Assembly (NCBI RefSeq): GCF_050896395.1
Contig: NZ_JBPBBA010000001.1
Location: 1 to 64,000, forward strand
DNA: 64,000 nt
Direction of reading: 5' to 3'
Origin: Nioella aestuarii
Lineage (GTDB): Bacteria > Pseudomonadota > Alphaproteobacteria > Rhodobacterales > Rhodobacteraceae
Part shown: piece by piece, positions 1 to 7,047 of the stretch
Layout: the number at the start of each line of letters is the position of its first letter
Numbering within the stretch: position 1 is the stretch's first letter
Made by a program: the position numbers and the translations under genes
Notes under the pieces: model-generated
Database searches by the model: none
Seen by the model: the letters and a program-made list of their open reading frames with translations, nothing else
Told to the model about the DNA's origin: nothing

Positions 1-48
1 TCGGATCAAGTCGATGCAGGCACGCCGGCGGGCGGGGCTCAGAAGTTT
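1..48 (-). CDS. IS3-family transposase OrfB, N-terminal fragment (runs off window)
   Basis: In the -1 frame relative to OrfA the minus strand reads LLSPARRRACIDLIR, which resembles the start of IS3-family OrfB, the part carrying the DDE integrase domain. No independent start codon is visible, so it is probably made as an OrfAB fusion by -1 frameshifting at the GGGAAAC heptamer (plus-strand 45-51). The catalytic domain lies outside the window. Confidence 0.6.
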
Positions 49-317
49 CCCCGGGCGGCTTCCTTTAGGATGAGCTTATCCAAGGTTAGGTCAGAGACGG
101 CTTTCCTCAGCCGCTCGTTCTCCTTCTGAAGCCGTTTGAGTTCCTTCAGTTGGTCGGTTCCCATCCCACCATATTGCTTGCGCCAGCGGTAATAGGTCTG
201 CTCGGTTATGCGAACCTCGCGGATCGCATCCACACGCTGCATTCCCTGGCCGACAAGCACATCAACCTGTCGCAGCTTCTGAACTATCTCCTCGGGCTTG
301 TGTCTCTTGTGCGCCAT
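39..317 (-). CDS. IS3-family transposase OrfA
   Basis: This 92-residue protein is the DNA-binding subunit of an IS3-family transposase; it recognises the element's terminal repeats. The first half is a helix-turn-helix (the stretch EEIVQKLRQVDVLVGQG and the ITEQTYYRWRKQYGG recognition region). It is followed by a leucine-zipper-like segment (LKELKRLQKENERLRKAV) used for multimerisation. The length is normal for the family. The last codons CGG GGA AAC contain a classical X XXY YYZ slippery heptamer just before the TGA stop, in the right phase to shift ribosomes into orfB. The gene looks intact. Confidence 0.9.
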   Translation of the reverse strand: MAHKRHKPEEIVQKLRQVDVLVGQGMQRVDAIREVRITEQTYYRWRKQYGGMGTDQLKELKRLQKENERLRKAVSDLTLDKLILKEAARGNF

Positions 318-368
318 TCTCGGTCCTCCGTTTCCTAATCATAACGTCGGACCAGTTCAGAAGGGGCA

Positions 369-731
369 TTCCAGTGGTATGCCTAGCCGTTGTCAGTCGT
401 TATGTGCCTCAAATAGTTCTGCGACTGCTCCACGCTCGACTTCAAATCCCACAACTCTAGACCGGAGCCTGCCAAGACCAACTCTTGGTAGGCTGTAGAG
501 GGTGTTCGGATGTAGCGGGGATAAAGTGTGTGACACAAAGGTCCGGGTCGCCCCCGCGCGCGTCGGAGATGGCGGTATTCCGCCCGAGACAAGTGCTGCT
601 GAGGTCTGGGAGGTAGTGCGAGAAACGCGAGGCCCTAAATAATAATAGATCGACGCGATCTGGCATAAGCAAGATTGAAATTAAGAATGGATGCTGTTTG
701 ACTTAAGGCAAATCATCTTGAGGTTCTGTGG
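369..731. other. Gene-poor stretch between the IS end and the next gene
   Basis: No reading frame here has a family-like sequence, a plausible ribosome binding site and a sensible start; the overlapping minus-strand frames at 383-672 look like chance frames. The only clear structure is the inverted repeat at 466-494. Composition is less GC-rich than the core genome, which fits accessory DNA. Confidence 0.5.
466..494. repeat. Long inverted repeat (12-bp arms, 5-nt loop)
   Basis: The arms AGCCTGCCAAGA and TCTTGGTAGGCT are complementary except for one G-T pair and flank the loop CCAAC. No T-tract follows on either strand, so it is not a standard intrinsic terminator. It could be an attachment or recombination remnant, or a structured RNA; the sequence does not decide. 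Confidence 0.55.
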
Positions 732-1295
732 ATGGCAAAAATCCTGGTCGAACGAACAACCCGTGGCCGGCGGTTTTTTCACGATTCGCTTGCCTCGGTT
801 CAGCTTTGGCTTGACGACGAGATCGAAGCTGCCTGCGCGGGCGAGCTTAAACGCGGTTGGAAAGACCGTGTGCTCGCGGGAGTTCTAATTTTGGCTAGTG
901 AGAACGAAGCGTTCATTAATGCGGTGGGGCAACTCGGTGTCTCAGGCTGGCGACCAGAGTCGGGTATGAAGGATAAACTAAAGCTGGTCCGTAAGAGACT
1001 AACACCCGAAGTGGAGGCTAACGTGCGGCCATATTCATCTGTGGAGGAGTTGCGGGATCTTCGGAACTCAATCTGTCACGCGAAACCAGAGGTCGACGAT
1101 ACGGATCGAGTTGAGTTGGTAGAAGTCGAACAGAAAGAAAGTTGGGACATTTTTGAGAGCCTCAATCATTCTGTTGAGGAGAGATTGTCTTATGAAAGCT
1201 ATAAGCGATTTCGAGACGATTCACCGTCTTCCCAAGCCTCACCCAAATCGCCTCCGCCGGGGGCGCGTCATGCCGTAGGCATGCGTCCCGCATGA
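732..1295 (+). CDS. Orphan hypothetical protein with a HEPN-like RNxxxH motif
   Basis: I do not recognise a named family. The 187-residue protein is mostly helical, charged and without membrane segments. Residues 107-116 read LRDLRNSICH, so R111-N112-x3-H116 matches the Rx4-6H motif of HEPN-superfamily ribonucleases, which occur in toxin-antitoxin, Abi and CRISPR-associated proteins; assignment to HEPN is inference. The ATG at 732 is preceded by TTGAGG eight bases upstream. The last ~25 residues (rich in S, P and G) run into GC-rich DNA with inverted repeats at 1266-1297, so the original C-terminus may have been replaced by read-through into a junction. Base composition is clearly more AT-rich than the neighbours, suggesting transfer. 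No antitoxin-like partner is visible. Confidence 0.6.
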   Translation: MAKILVERTTRGRRFFHDSLASVQLWLDDEIEAACAGELKRGWKDRVLAGVLILASENEAFINAVGQLGVSGWRPESGMKDKLKLVRKRLTPEVEANVRPYSSVEELRDLRNSICHAKPEVDDTDRVELVEVEQKESWDIFESLNHSVEERLSYESYKRFRDDSPSSQASPKSPPPGARHAVGMRPA

Positions 1296-1297
1296 CG
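1266..1297. repeat. Nested inverted repeats at the end of the orphan gene
   Basis: CGTCATGC (1266-1273) and GCATGACG (1290-1297) form an outer stem; inside, CATGCC and GGCATG (1269-1283) form an alternative hairpin around GTA. The repeats overlap the last codons and stop of the gene at 732-1295 and sit where base composition changes from AT-rich to core-like. This may be a junction scar or a dispersed palindromic repeat; there is no T-tract for an intrinsic terminator. Confidence 0.5.
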
Positions 1298-1375
1298 ATG
1301 GCGCGGCGGCTTCGCCTTGGTTCCACGCCGGGACACCGCCCTTGCCCTCACCACCCCCCGCGCTACCTGCCGCTC

Positions 1376-1741
1376 ATGATAAAAGTTTTGCACAACGACA
1401 CATGCCCGATCTGCGCGCGCGAGGTTGCGGCCTATGCGCGGCAGGCGGACCGCGCGGGGGTGGCGCTGCATGTCGACGGGCTGGAACAAGCCGCCGAATG
1501 GTCCCTTACCCCCGACAGTGCCGCGCGCAGTTTCCGCGTCGAACAGGATGGCCAGCGGCATGAGGGGCTCGAGGCCTTCCGCCTGCTCTGGTCGCATCTG
1601 CCGGGCTGGCGCTGGCTGGCGCGGATCACCGGACTGCCGGGGGTGCATTGGCTGGCCGACCGGGTCTATCGCCACGCCGCTGCACCGGTGCTTTACGCCC
1701 TGCATCGGCGGCGCCAGCGACGCCTCGACCGGACGCACTGA
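1376..1741 (+). CDS. DCC-family thiol-disulfide oxidoreductase-like protein (DUF393)
   Basis: The 121-residue protein has the diagnostic start of the DCC family: a beta-strand followed by HNDTCPIC, with the CxxC pair at C10 and C13. Later come WRWLARI and a basic C-terminal helix (RRRQRRLDR). Family members are predicted thioredoxin-fold redox proteins of unknown substrate. The start at 1376 was chosen because the motif must lie near the N-terminus; an upstream ATG at 1292 would add 28 low-complexity residues that overlap the repeat region. It faces lolD convergently across ~105 bp. Confidence 0.75.
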   Translation: MIKVLHNDTCPICAREVAAYARQADRAGVALHVDGLEQAAEWSLTPDSAARSFRVEQDGQRHEGLEAFRLLWSHLPGWRWLARITGLPGVHWLADRVYRHAAAPVLYALHRRRQRRLDRTH

Positions 1742-1788
1742 ACCACCCCAATGACGATCCGGCTGACTGTCACAATTTCAGCGTCACG

Positions 1789-1828
1789 TCTGCACGGACG
1801 GTGTATCGGGGGTGCACAGGGGGTGTAC
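1789..1828. repeat. Helically phased short direct repeats (TGYAY every 11 bp)
   Basis: Four units start at 1789, 1800, 1811 and 1822: TCTGCAC, GGTGTAT, GGTGCAC and GGTGTAC. Each is offset by exactly 11 bp, so the TGYAY cores lie on one face of the helix. They occupy the short convergent gap between the DCC gene and lolD. A protein-binding array or a transcript-end structure is possible; the function is unknown. Confidence 0.5.
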
Positions 1829-1847
1829 GCATGGCGCCCCCCTGTTT

Positions 1848-2540
1848 TCAGCCCGTAGGTTCCGCCACCAGCACCCCGTCCTGAAGGTGCAAAACCCGGT
1901 CCATCCGGGCCGCAAGCTCCAGGTTATGGGTGGCGATAAGCGCGCCCATCCCGGTTTCCCGAACCAGCGTCAGAAGCGCGTCGAAGACCACGTCGGCGGT
2001 GCCGGGGTCGAGATTGCCCGTCGGCTCATCTGCAAGCAAAATCAGTGGCTTATTGGCCAGCGCCCGGCAGAAGGCCACGCGCTGCTGCTCACCGCCCGAC
2101 ATCGCTGCGGGCCGGTGATCAGCGCGGTTTTCCAGCCCCACGCGAGCCAGAAGCTCTGCCGCCCGCGCCTCTGCCGCCGCCCGTGCCACACCATTGGCAA
2201 GCTGCGGCAGGATCACGTTTTCAGCAGCGGTAAACTCGGGCAGCAAATGGTGAAATTGATAAATGAATCCAACACTTTGCCGCCGCGCCGCCGTTCGCGC
2301 CCGGTCCCGTGCCTGGGTCAGGTCATCGCCCCCGATCCGCACATTCCCCACATCCGCCGTGTCGAGCAGACCCGCGATATGCAGAAGCGTCGATTTTCCC
2401 GCACCAGAGGGCGCGACCAGAGCCACCACTTCGCCCGGTTGAATGCGGACGGACGCGCCGCGAAGAACCCGGATTTCTCCAGGTTTTCCAATCTTGTAGC
2501 CCTTCTCGATCCCGTCGAGATCCAGCACCGGTTCACTCAT
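1848..2540 (-). CDS. lolD: Lipoprotein-releasing system ATP-binding protein LolD
   Basis: This is the ATPase of the LolCDE-type ABC complex, which extracts mature lipoproteins from the inner membrane and passes them to LolA. The 230 residues show the Walker A region APSGAGKS (43-50), the ABC signature SGGEQQR (148-154), the Walker B region LILLADEP (166-173) and the family phrase TGNLDPGTAD. The first Walker A glycine is alanine; the GKS core is intact. Its start overlaps the end of the permease gene by 8 bp, so the two are translationally coupled. Confidence 0.93.
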   Translation of the reverse strand: MSEPVLDLDGIEKGYKIGKPGEIRVLRGASVRIQPGEVVALVAPSGAGKSTLLHIAGLLDTADVGNVRIGGDDLTQARDRARTAARRQSVGFIYQFHHLLPEFTAAENVILPQLANGVARAAAEARAAELLARVGLENRADHRPAAMSGGEQQRVAFCRALANKPLILLADEPTGNLDPGTADVVFDALLTLVRETGMGALIATHNLELAARMDRVLHLQDGVLVAEPTG

Positions 2541-3819
2541 AGCGCAGCGCCTCCACCGGGTTCATCCGCGCCGCGCGCCGGGCTGGGAAAATGGTGATCA
2601 CGAAGGACAACCCAAGCGACAGGCTGACCGCCGATAACACATCATCCAACTCCAACCGCGCCGGCAAAGTCGACAGGAACCGCACAGAAGGATCCCAAAC
2701 ACCTCCCCCCGCCATCCAGTTGACGAAGGCGAAAATCGGGTCGATCCAGATCGCAAAGGCGCAGCCCAAAGCCACGCCAGCCAATGTGCCCGCCACGCCG
2801 ATCGACGACCCGCAAATGAAGAAAACCCTCAGAATAGACCCCTCTGACAACCCCATGGTGCGCAGGATGCCGATGTCGCGGCTCTTGTTCTTCACCAGCA
2901 TGATCAGGCCCGAAACGATGTTCATCGTGGCGATCAGAACAAGGATCGAGAGGATGATGAACATCACGTTATCTTCCATCTGCAAGGCCCGCAGAAATGC
3001 GCCGGAACTGTCCCGCCACGTCCAGATGATGACATCGGCCTCAGCGGCGCGGGTCAGCGGGATGACCATGTTCAGTACATTGTCTGGATCGGTCACGCTG
3101 ACCTCAATTTCATCGGCCACTCCGTCCCGGTTGAAATAGGTCTGTGCCTCATCGAACGGCATGTAGACGCGAATGCGATCTATGTCGTACCGCCCAACCT
3201 GAAATATATAGGTTACTTCATAGGCGCTGATCCTAGGACTGGTGCCAAAGGCCGTGCGCGCACCATCAGGGGATATCAGGCGAATTCGGTCGCCCACACT
3301 GACCCCAAGTTCCCGCGCCACACCGACGCCCAAAGCCACCCCATAGGGGAAGTCGCGCAGCGCCCCATACGCCAGTTCGGGGCTGGCCACCAAGGGCACA
3401 GCATCCAAGTCTTCTGGCGTGATTCCGATCACTTCCACACCCGCATTGCGCCCGTTCGCGGTGGCCATTACCTGCCCACGAATGACCGGGAATGCGCCGG
3501 TGACGCCCTCGACCCCGCGCAGGCGTTCTGCGATGGCGTCATAGTCCGACAGCACCCGCAGGCTGCGCCCGCCCTCCACCTGCCGCCCCACGGGGATGAC
3601 GCTGGCATGGGGGTTCGCGCCCAGAATGGTGCCCACAAATTCATGCCGGAACCCGGCGCGCACGGCGAGCGTGGCGATCAGCGCCATCACCGCCAGCATG
3701 ATGCCCAGAAAGCTGATCCAGGTCATGACGCTGACCCCGCCTTCAGCGCGTTTGGCGCGGATATAGCGCCAGGCGATCATGAACTCGAACCGGGCGAAGG
3801 GCTTGGGCGGGGTTGGCAT
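2533..3819 (-). CDS. lolC: Lipoprotein-releasing ABC transporter permease (LolC/LolE type)
   Basis: This 428-residue inner-membrane protein pairs with LolD to release lipoproteins. It has a short cytoplasmic start with RYIRAKRAEGG, a first membrane helix (about 25-50), a large periplasmic domain (about 50-275) and three C-terminal membrane helices in an FtsX-like domain containing the coupling phrase DIGILRTMGLS. The start at 3819 is supported by AGGAG six bases upstream; a longer frame from 3906 lacks such a site. Only one permease gene is present, as in other alphaproteobacteria whose LolC/E works as a homodimer. Confidence 0.92.
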   Translation of the reverse strand: MPTPPKPFARFEFMIAWRYIRAKRAEGGVSVMTWISFLGIMLAVMALIATLAVRAGFRHEFVGTILGANPHASVIPVGRQVEGGRSLRVLSDYDAIAERLRGVEGVTGAFPVIRGQVMATANGRNAGVEVIGITPEDLDAVPLVASPELAYGALRDFPYGVALGVGVARELGVSVGDRIRLISPDGARTAFGTSPRISAYEVTYIFQVGRYDIDRIRVYMPFDEAQTYFNRDGVADEIEVSVTDPDNVLNMVIPLTRAAEADVIIWTWRDSSGAFLRALQMEDNVMFIILSILVLIATMNIVSGLIMLVKNKSRDIGILRTMGLSEGSILRVFFICGSSIGVAGTLAGVALGCAFAIWIDPIFAFVNWMAGGGVWDPSVRFLSTLPARLELDDVLSAVSLSLGLSFVITIFPARRAARMNPVEALRYE

Positions 3820-3915
3820 GGCTGCTCCTGTTTTACGCCGCTGCTGGCTCGGGCGCTTGGCGCACAGGTTAGCGCAAGGCGTTGGCAGCTGGAACCGCCC
3901 ATTCACACGGCCGGA

Positions 3916-4410
3916 TCACGTTTCAGCGGGCGTTCGCCGCCGCAACAGGCGAGCGACGAGCCACATCACTAGAACCAGCAGCCCGTAGCCACCCAGAAAG
4001 CCCACCCCGGCGAAGCCCGCGCCACTGGCGGTCAGTGGCAGGCCGGGGTGGAAATCCTCCAGCGCGCGGCGGCCGATTTCCGTGTCCAGACGCGCGGGCA
4101 GCAACAGGGCGCGTTCCACTGGTCCCGCCTCTCGCAACAGGGTCAGGTCCGAGGACAGCGCTTCATACCGGGTGATCGTGCGGGTCATGTCGGCATTGCG
4201 GGCCGAAAGGAAAGCAGACCCGGACAGTTCCGCCAGCGCCTCGTCCCGCGTCAGCCCTGCCGACTGTGCGGAGCGGTCGAAATCCGCGACTACAATAGAC
4301 AGCTCATCCACCGCGCCCGCCAGCCGCTGCACGTAGTGCTGCGATGCCTCTGGGAACTGCGCCATTGCGCCCGCGCCTGCCAGTCCGGCGGCCAGTGCCA
4401 ATAGTCTCAT
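3916..4410 (-). CDS. DUF2937-family membrane protein
   Basis: The 164-residue protein matches my recollection of DUF2937: a hydrophobic N-terminus (MRLLALAAGLAGAGAMAQFP), a central helical periplasmic region beginning FPEASQHYVQRLAGAVDEL, and a C-terminal membrane helix (about 130-155) followed by a basic tail RLLRRR. The likely topology is two membrane anchors with the middle outside the cytoplasm. The start at 4410 is chosen because the hydrophobic segment begins there. Function is unknown. It lies ~96 bp upstream of the lolC-lolD pair on the same strand and may share transcription. Confidence 0.7.
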   Translation of the reverse strand: MRLLALAAGLAGAGAMAQFPEASQHYVQRLAGAVDELSIVVADFDRSAQSAGLTRDEALAELSGSAFLSARNADMTRTITRYEALSSDLTLLREAGPVERALLLPARLDTEIGRRALEDFHPGLPLTASGAGFAGVGFLGGYGLLVLVMWLVARLLRRRTPAET

Positions 4411-4508
4411 GGGTCTGCCTGTTCTCTGCCCGTTTTTTGGTAGGATAGCACAGATCCGCCCTGCGTGTTGAGACCCCGACTCCATGCCGGCGAAACCCTG
4501 CCGCTGCC

Positions 4509-4598
4509 ACATTGGGGGATCGACCCCATGCCATTAGCGACCCCTGTCCGGCACAACAAGATCATCGAAACAACGTAATCTTCACCGGAGACAGACCA
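4509..4598 (+). promoter_or_regulatory. Conserved 90-nt leader of secreted paralogue 1
   Basis: The 90 bases before the ATG match the leader of the second paralogue (5092-5181) at 84 of 90 positions with no insertion or deletion, and similarity stops abruptly upstream of it. It contains a small hairpin, TGGGG-GATCGA-CCCCA, near its 5' side and the ribosome site GGAG. It is either a transcribed regulatory leader or part of a recent duplication. Confidence 0.55.
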
Positions 4599-4991
4599 AT
4601 GACCTTCAAGACCTTCACCAAAGCCGTGCTCGCCGCCGCTGCCCTCGCCGCCACCGCCACCACCGCAAGCGCATGGGGCTTCGACATCTGCGAGGACGTC
4701 ACCATGCGTCTCAACAACAATTCCGGTCAGGCGATCGAGATCTATGACCTCGATTACTACGACTTCGGGCAGAGCATCTGGCGGTCCGAACCCCTGCCCG
4801 ACCGCGTCATTCAGAATGGCGGCAGCTTCTCGTTCACCCGCAACCTTGAAGATGTGGAAAACGCCCAGACCATGCTTCGCTTCCGCTACCGCGCCACCAA
4901 TAGCCAGGGTCGTTGGGAAAGCGGGTATGTCGCACAGAGCAACACGTTCACCTGCCGTCACAACACCTCGGCCACGGTCAACGTCCGCTGA
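4599..4991 (+). CDS. Secreted small protein, tandem paralogue 1
   Basis: I do not recognise a named family. The 130-residue product has a Sec signal peptide (basic start, Ala-rich core, cleavage after ASA at about residue 25). The mature protein begins WGFDICEDV and is rich in aromatic, Asp and Asn residues (DLDYYDFGQSIW). Two cysteines, C31 and C119, near the ends of the mature domain probably form a disulfide. The predicted fold is all-beta. The start at 4599 follows GGAG. A strong terminator follows at 5015. The next gene is a diverged copy, so the pair arose by tandem duplication. Confidence 0.72.
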   Translation: MTFKTFTKAVLAAAALAATATTASAWGFDICEDVTMRLNNNSGQAIEIYDLDYYDFGQSIWRSEPLPDRVIQNGGSFSFTRNLEDVENAQTMLRFRYRATNSQGRWESGYVAQSNTFTCRHNTSATVNVR

Positions 4992-5014
4992 ACGACTGGT
5001 CAGACCTTTGCCAT

Positions 5015-5046
5015 CGCGCCTCGGGGAACCGGGGCGCGTTTTTTGT
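5015..5046 (+). terminator. Rho-independent terminator after secreted paralogue 1
   Basis: A 10-bp GC-rich stem (CGCGCCTCGG with CCGGGGCGCG, one T-G pair) around GGAA is followed by TTTTTTG and TTT. It ends the first paralogue's transcript, so the second gene probably has its own promoter. Confidence 0.85.
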
Positions 5047-5091
5047 TTCTGAATCAGCATATTGAGACGGGGAAGGTTCTTCAAAGCCTAC

Positions 5092-5181
5092 ACATTGGGG
5101 GATCGACCCCATGCCATCGGCGACCCCCATCCGGCACAACAGGATCATCGAAACAACGCAATCTTCACCGGAGACAGACCA
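5092..5181 (+). promoter_or_regulatory. Conserved 90-nt leader of secreted paralogue 2
   Basis: This is the second copy of the 90-nt leader, differing from the first at six positions. It keeps the TGGGG/CCCCA hairpin and the CACCGGAGACAGACCA ribosome-site region unchanged. Confidence 0.55.
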
Positions 5182-5571
5182 ATGACCCTCAAGACCTTCA
5201 CCAAAGCCGCCATCGCAGCCGCCGCGCTCGCCGTGACCACCACCACTGCCAGCGCATGGGGCTTCGACATCTGCGAAGACGTCACCATGCGCCTGCACAA
5301 CTACAGCGGTGAGGCCATCCAGATCTATGACGTGGACTACTACGACTATGGTCAGGGCATCTGGCGCTCTGAACCGTTTGAAAACCGCGTCATTCAGGAT
5401 GGCTATTACTTCTCCTTCACCCGTAATCTGGAAGACGTGGAAAACGCCCAGACCCGCATTCGCTTCCGCTACCGCACCACCAGCGGCGGGCGCTGGACCG
5501 GCAGCTACACCGCGCAGGGCAGCGCCTTTACCTGCCGCCACAATGCATCGGTTGATGTGCGCCTTCGTTGA
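5182..5571 (+). CDS. Secreted small protein, tandem paralogue 2
   Basis: This 129-residue protein is clearly homologous to the upstream gene: same signal peptide plan (cleavage after TASA), same mature start WGFDICEDV, same FSFTRNLEDVENAQT segment and the same C-terminal TCRHN cysteine. Differences are scattered substitutions, several of them to Tyr, and a one-residue length change. It is therefore under selection as a protein, not a relic. The role is unknown; a periplasmic or extracellular binding or matrix function is possible. It ends at its own terminator, shared with the oppositely oriented proS. Confidence 0.72.
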   Translation: MTLKTFTKAAIAAAALAVTTTTASAWGFDICEDVTMRLHNYSGEAIQIYDVDYYDYGQGIWRSEPFENRVIQDGYYFSFTRNLEDVENAQTRIRFRYRTTSGGRWTGSYTAQGSAFTCRHNASVDVRLR

Positions 5572-5590
5572 GCCAACCCTTCGAAACAGA

Positions 5591-5626
5591 AAACCGCGCC
5601 CCGAGTGATCGAGGCGCGGTTTTTCG
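5591..5626. terminator. Intrinsic terminator between secreted paralogue 2 and proS
   Basis: The arms ACCGCGCC and GGCGCGGT close a hairpin flanked by AAA on the left and TTTTT on the right, so it can terminate transcription from both sides: the secreted gene on the plus strand and proS on the minus strand. Confidence 0.82.
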
Positions 5627-5644
5627 TTTGTCAGAGGACCAGTA

Positions 5645-6988
5645 TCAGCCCATATGCGGCGCGTAGATCTCCTGCACGCGGGCGACGGCGGCCTCCGGGC
5701 TCATCTCTTCGCTCTCACCCGTCCGGCGGCTGGTCAGTTCCACCACGCCGTTTTTCAACCCACGCGGGCCAACCGTGATCCGCCAGGGCAGACCGATCAG
5801 GTCCATGGTAGCGAATTTGCCACCCGCACGCTCGTTGGTGTCATCATAGAGTGGTTCGAGACCGGCCGCGGTCAGCGCCGTGTAAAGCTGTTCACAGGCT
5901 GCATCGGTTTCATCGTCGCCCTGACGAAGGTTGACAATGCCCACATGGAACGGCGTCACGCCTTCTGGCCAGATGATCCCCTTGTCGTCATGGCTCGCCT
6001 CGATGATCGCGCCAAGCAGGCGGCTGACGCCGATGCCGTGGCTGCCCATATGCACGGGAACCTTCTGGCCATCGGTGCCTTGCACCATCGCGCCCATGGG
6101 CTCGGAATATTTGGTGCCGAAGTAGAAAATCTGGCCCACCTCGATCCCACGGGCAGACCGGCGGCGTTCCTCGGGGATGGCGTTGAACGTCGCTTCGTCA
6201 TGTGTTTCGTCCGTGCGGGCGTAAAGCGAGGTGAACTCCTCCATCACCGCGCGGCATTCCTCATGGCTGTCATAGTCGATTTCACGCGCACCGAGGCGGA
6301 TGTCGGTCACAGCGCTATCGTAGAACACTTCCGACTCGCCCGTTTCCGCCAACACCAGGAATTCATGGGTGTCGTCGCCGCCAATCGGGCCAGAGTCAGC
6401 GCGCATCGGAATGGCCTGAAGCCCCATGCGCTCATAGGTGCGCAGGTAGCTGACGAGGTGGCGGTTATAGGCGTGAAGGGCATCTTCCTTGGTCAGGTCG
6501 AAGTTGTAGCCGTCCTTCATGTAGAACTCACGCCCCCGCATCACGCCGAAACGCGGGCGGATCTCGTCGCGGAACTTCCACTGGATGTGATAGAGCGTCA
6601 GCGGCAGATCCTTGTAGCTGCTGACATGGCTGCGGAAGATGTCGGTGATCATCTCCTCGTTCGTGGGACCGTAGAGCATGTCACGGTCATGCCGGTCGCG
6701 GATGCGCAGCATTTCCTCGCCATAGTCGTCATAACGCCCCGACTCTCGCCACAGGTCGGCGGGTTGCAGCGTCGGCATCAGCAGCGGGATATGGCCCGCG
6801 CGCTGCTGTTCCTCATGTACGATGTTTTCGATCTTGCGCAGCACCTTGAAGCCGAGAGGCAACCAGGAATAGATGCCCGCCGACTGCTGTTTGATCATGC
6901 CAGCACGCAGCATGTAGCGGTGGCTGACGATCTGGGCCTCGGCGGGGGTTTCTTTCAGAACGGGCAGAAAATAGCGGGACAGACGCAT
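5645..6988 (-). CDS. proS: Proline--tRNA ligase
   Basis: This class II aminoacyl-tRNA synthetase charges tRNA-Pro. The 447-residue form is the short alphaproteobacterial type that lacks the ~180-residue editing insertion. Visible family features include the N-terminal SRYFLPVLKETPAEAQIVSH, motif 2-like FRDEIRPRFGVMRGREFYMKD, motif 3-like GSHGIGVSRLLGA and an anticodon-binding domain ending in the ThrRS-like fold (PFHVGIVNLRQ onward). The ATG at 6988 gives the expected N-terminus. Confidence 0.96.
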   Translation of the reverse strand: MRLSRYFLPVLKETPAEAQIVSHRYMLRAGMIKQQSAGIYSWLPLGFKVLRKIENIVHEEQQRAGHIPLLMPTLQPADLWRESGRYDDYGEEMLRIRDRHDRDMLYGPTNEEMITDIFRSHVSSYKDLPLTLYHIQWKFRDEIRPRFGVMRGREFYMKDGYNFDLTKEDALHAYNRHLVSYLRTYERMGLQAIPMRADSGPIGGDDTHEFLVLAETGESEVFYDSAVTDIRLGAREIDYDSHEECRAVMEEFTSLYARTDETHDEATFNAIPEERRRSARGIEVGQIFYFGTKYSEPMGAMVQGTDGQKVPVHMGSHGIGVSRLLGAIIEASHDDKGIIWPEGVTPFHVGIVNLRQGDDETDAACEQLYTALTAAGLEPLYDDTNERAGGKFATMDLIGLPWRITVGPRGLKNGVVELTSRRTGESEEMSPEAAVARVQEIYAPHMG

Positions 6989-7047
6989 GTGGGCAGACCT
7001 ATAGGTTCGTTTGGCCCCTGATTAGGGGAAAGGGCGCGCGGGGGCAA

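Larger units (their letters stand above)
1..368 (-). mobile_element. IS3-family insertion sequence, partial (left-hand window edge)
   Basis: Only the upstream end of the element is present: orfA is complete and orfB has just begun when the window ends. The upstream terminus is inferred at about 368, where the minus strand reads TGCCCCTTCTGAACTGG; IS3-family ends characteristically begin with TG. The other terminus and the target duplication lie outside the window, so the exact boundary and the subgroup (IS407-like by orfA sequence) are inference. Confidence 0.75.

Noticed and set aside
383..672. Two overlapping minus-strand frames in the gene-poor stretch
   Set aside because: They lack ribosome sites and any family-like sequence, and both contain the hairpin at 466-494; not reported as genes.
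5654..7021. 455-codon plus-strand frame antisense to proS
   Set aside because: It is the shadow of proS in high-GC DNA: no family resemblance, unusual His/Arg-rich composition and no ribosome site, while the minus-strand proS is certain.
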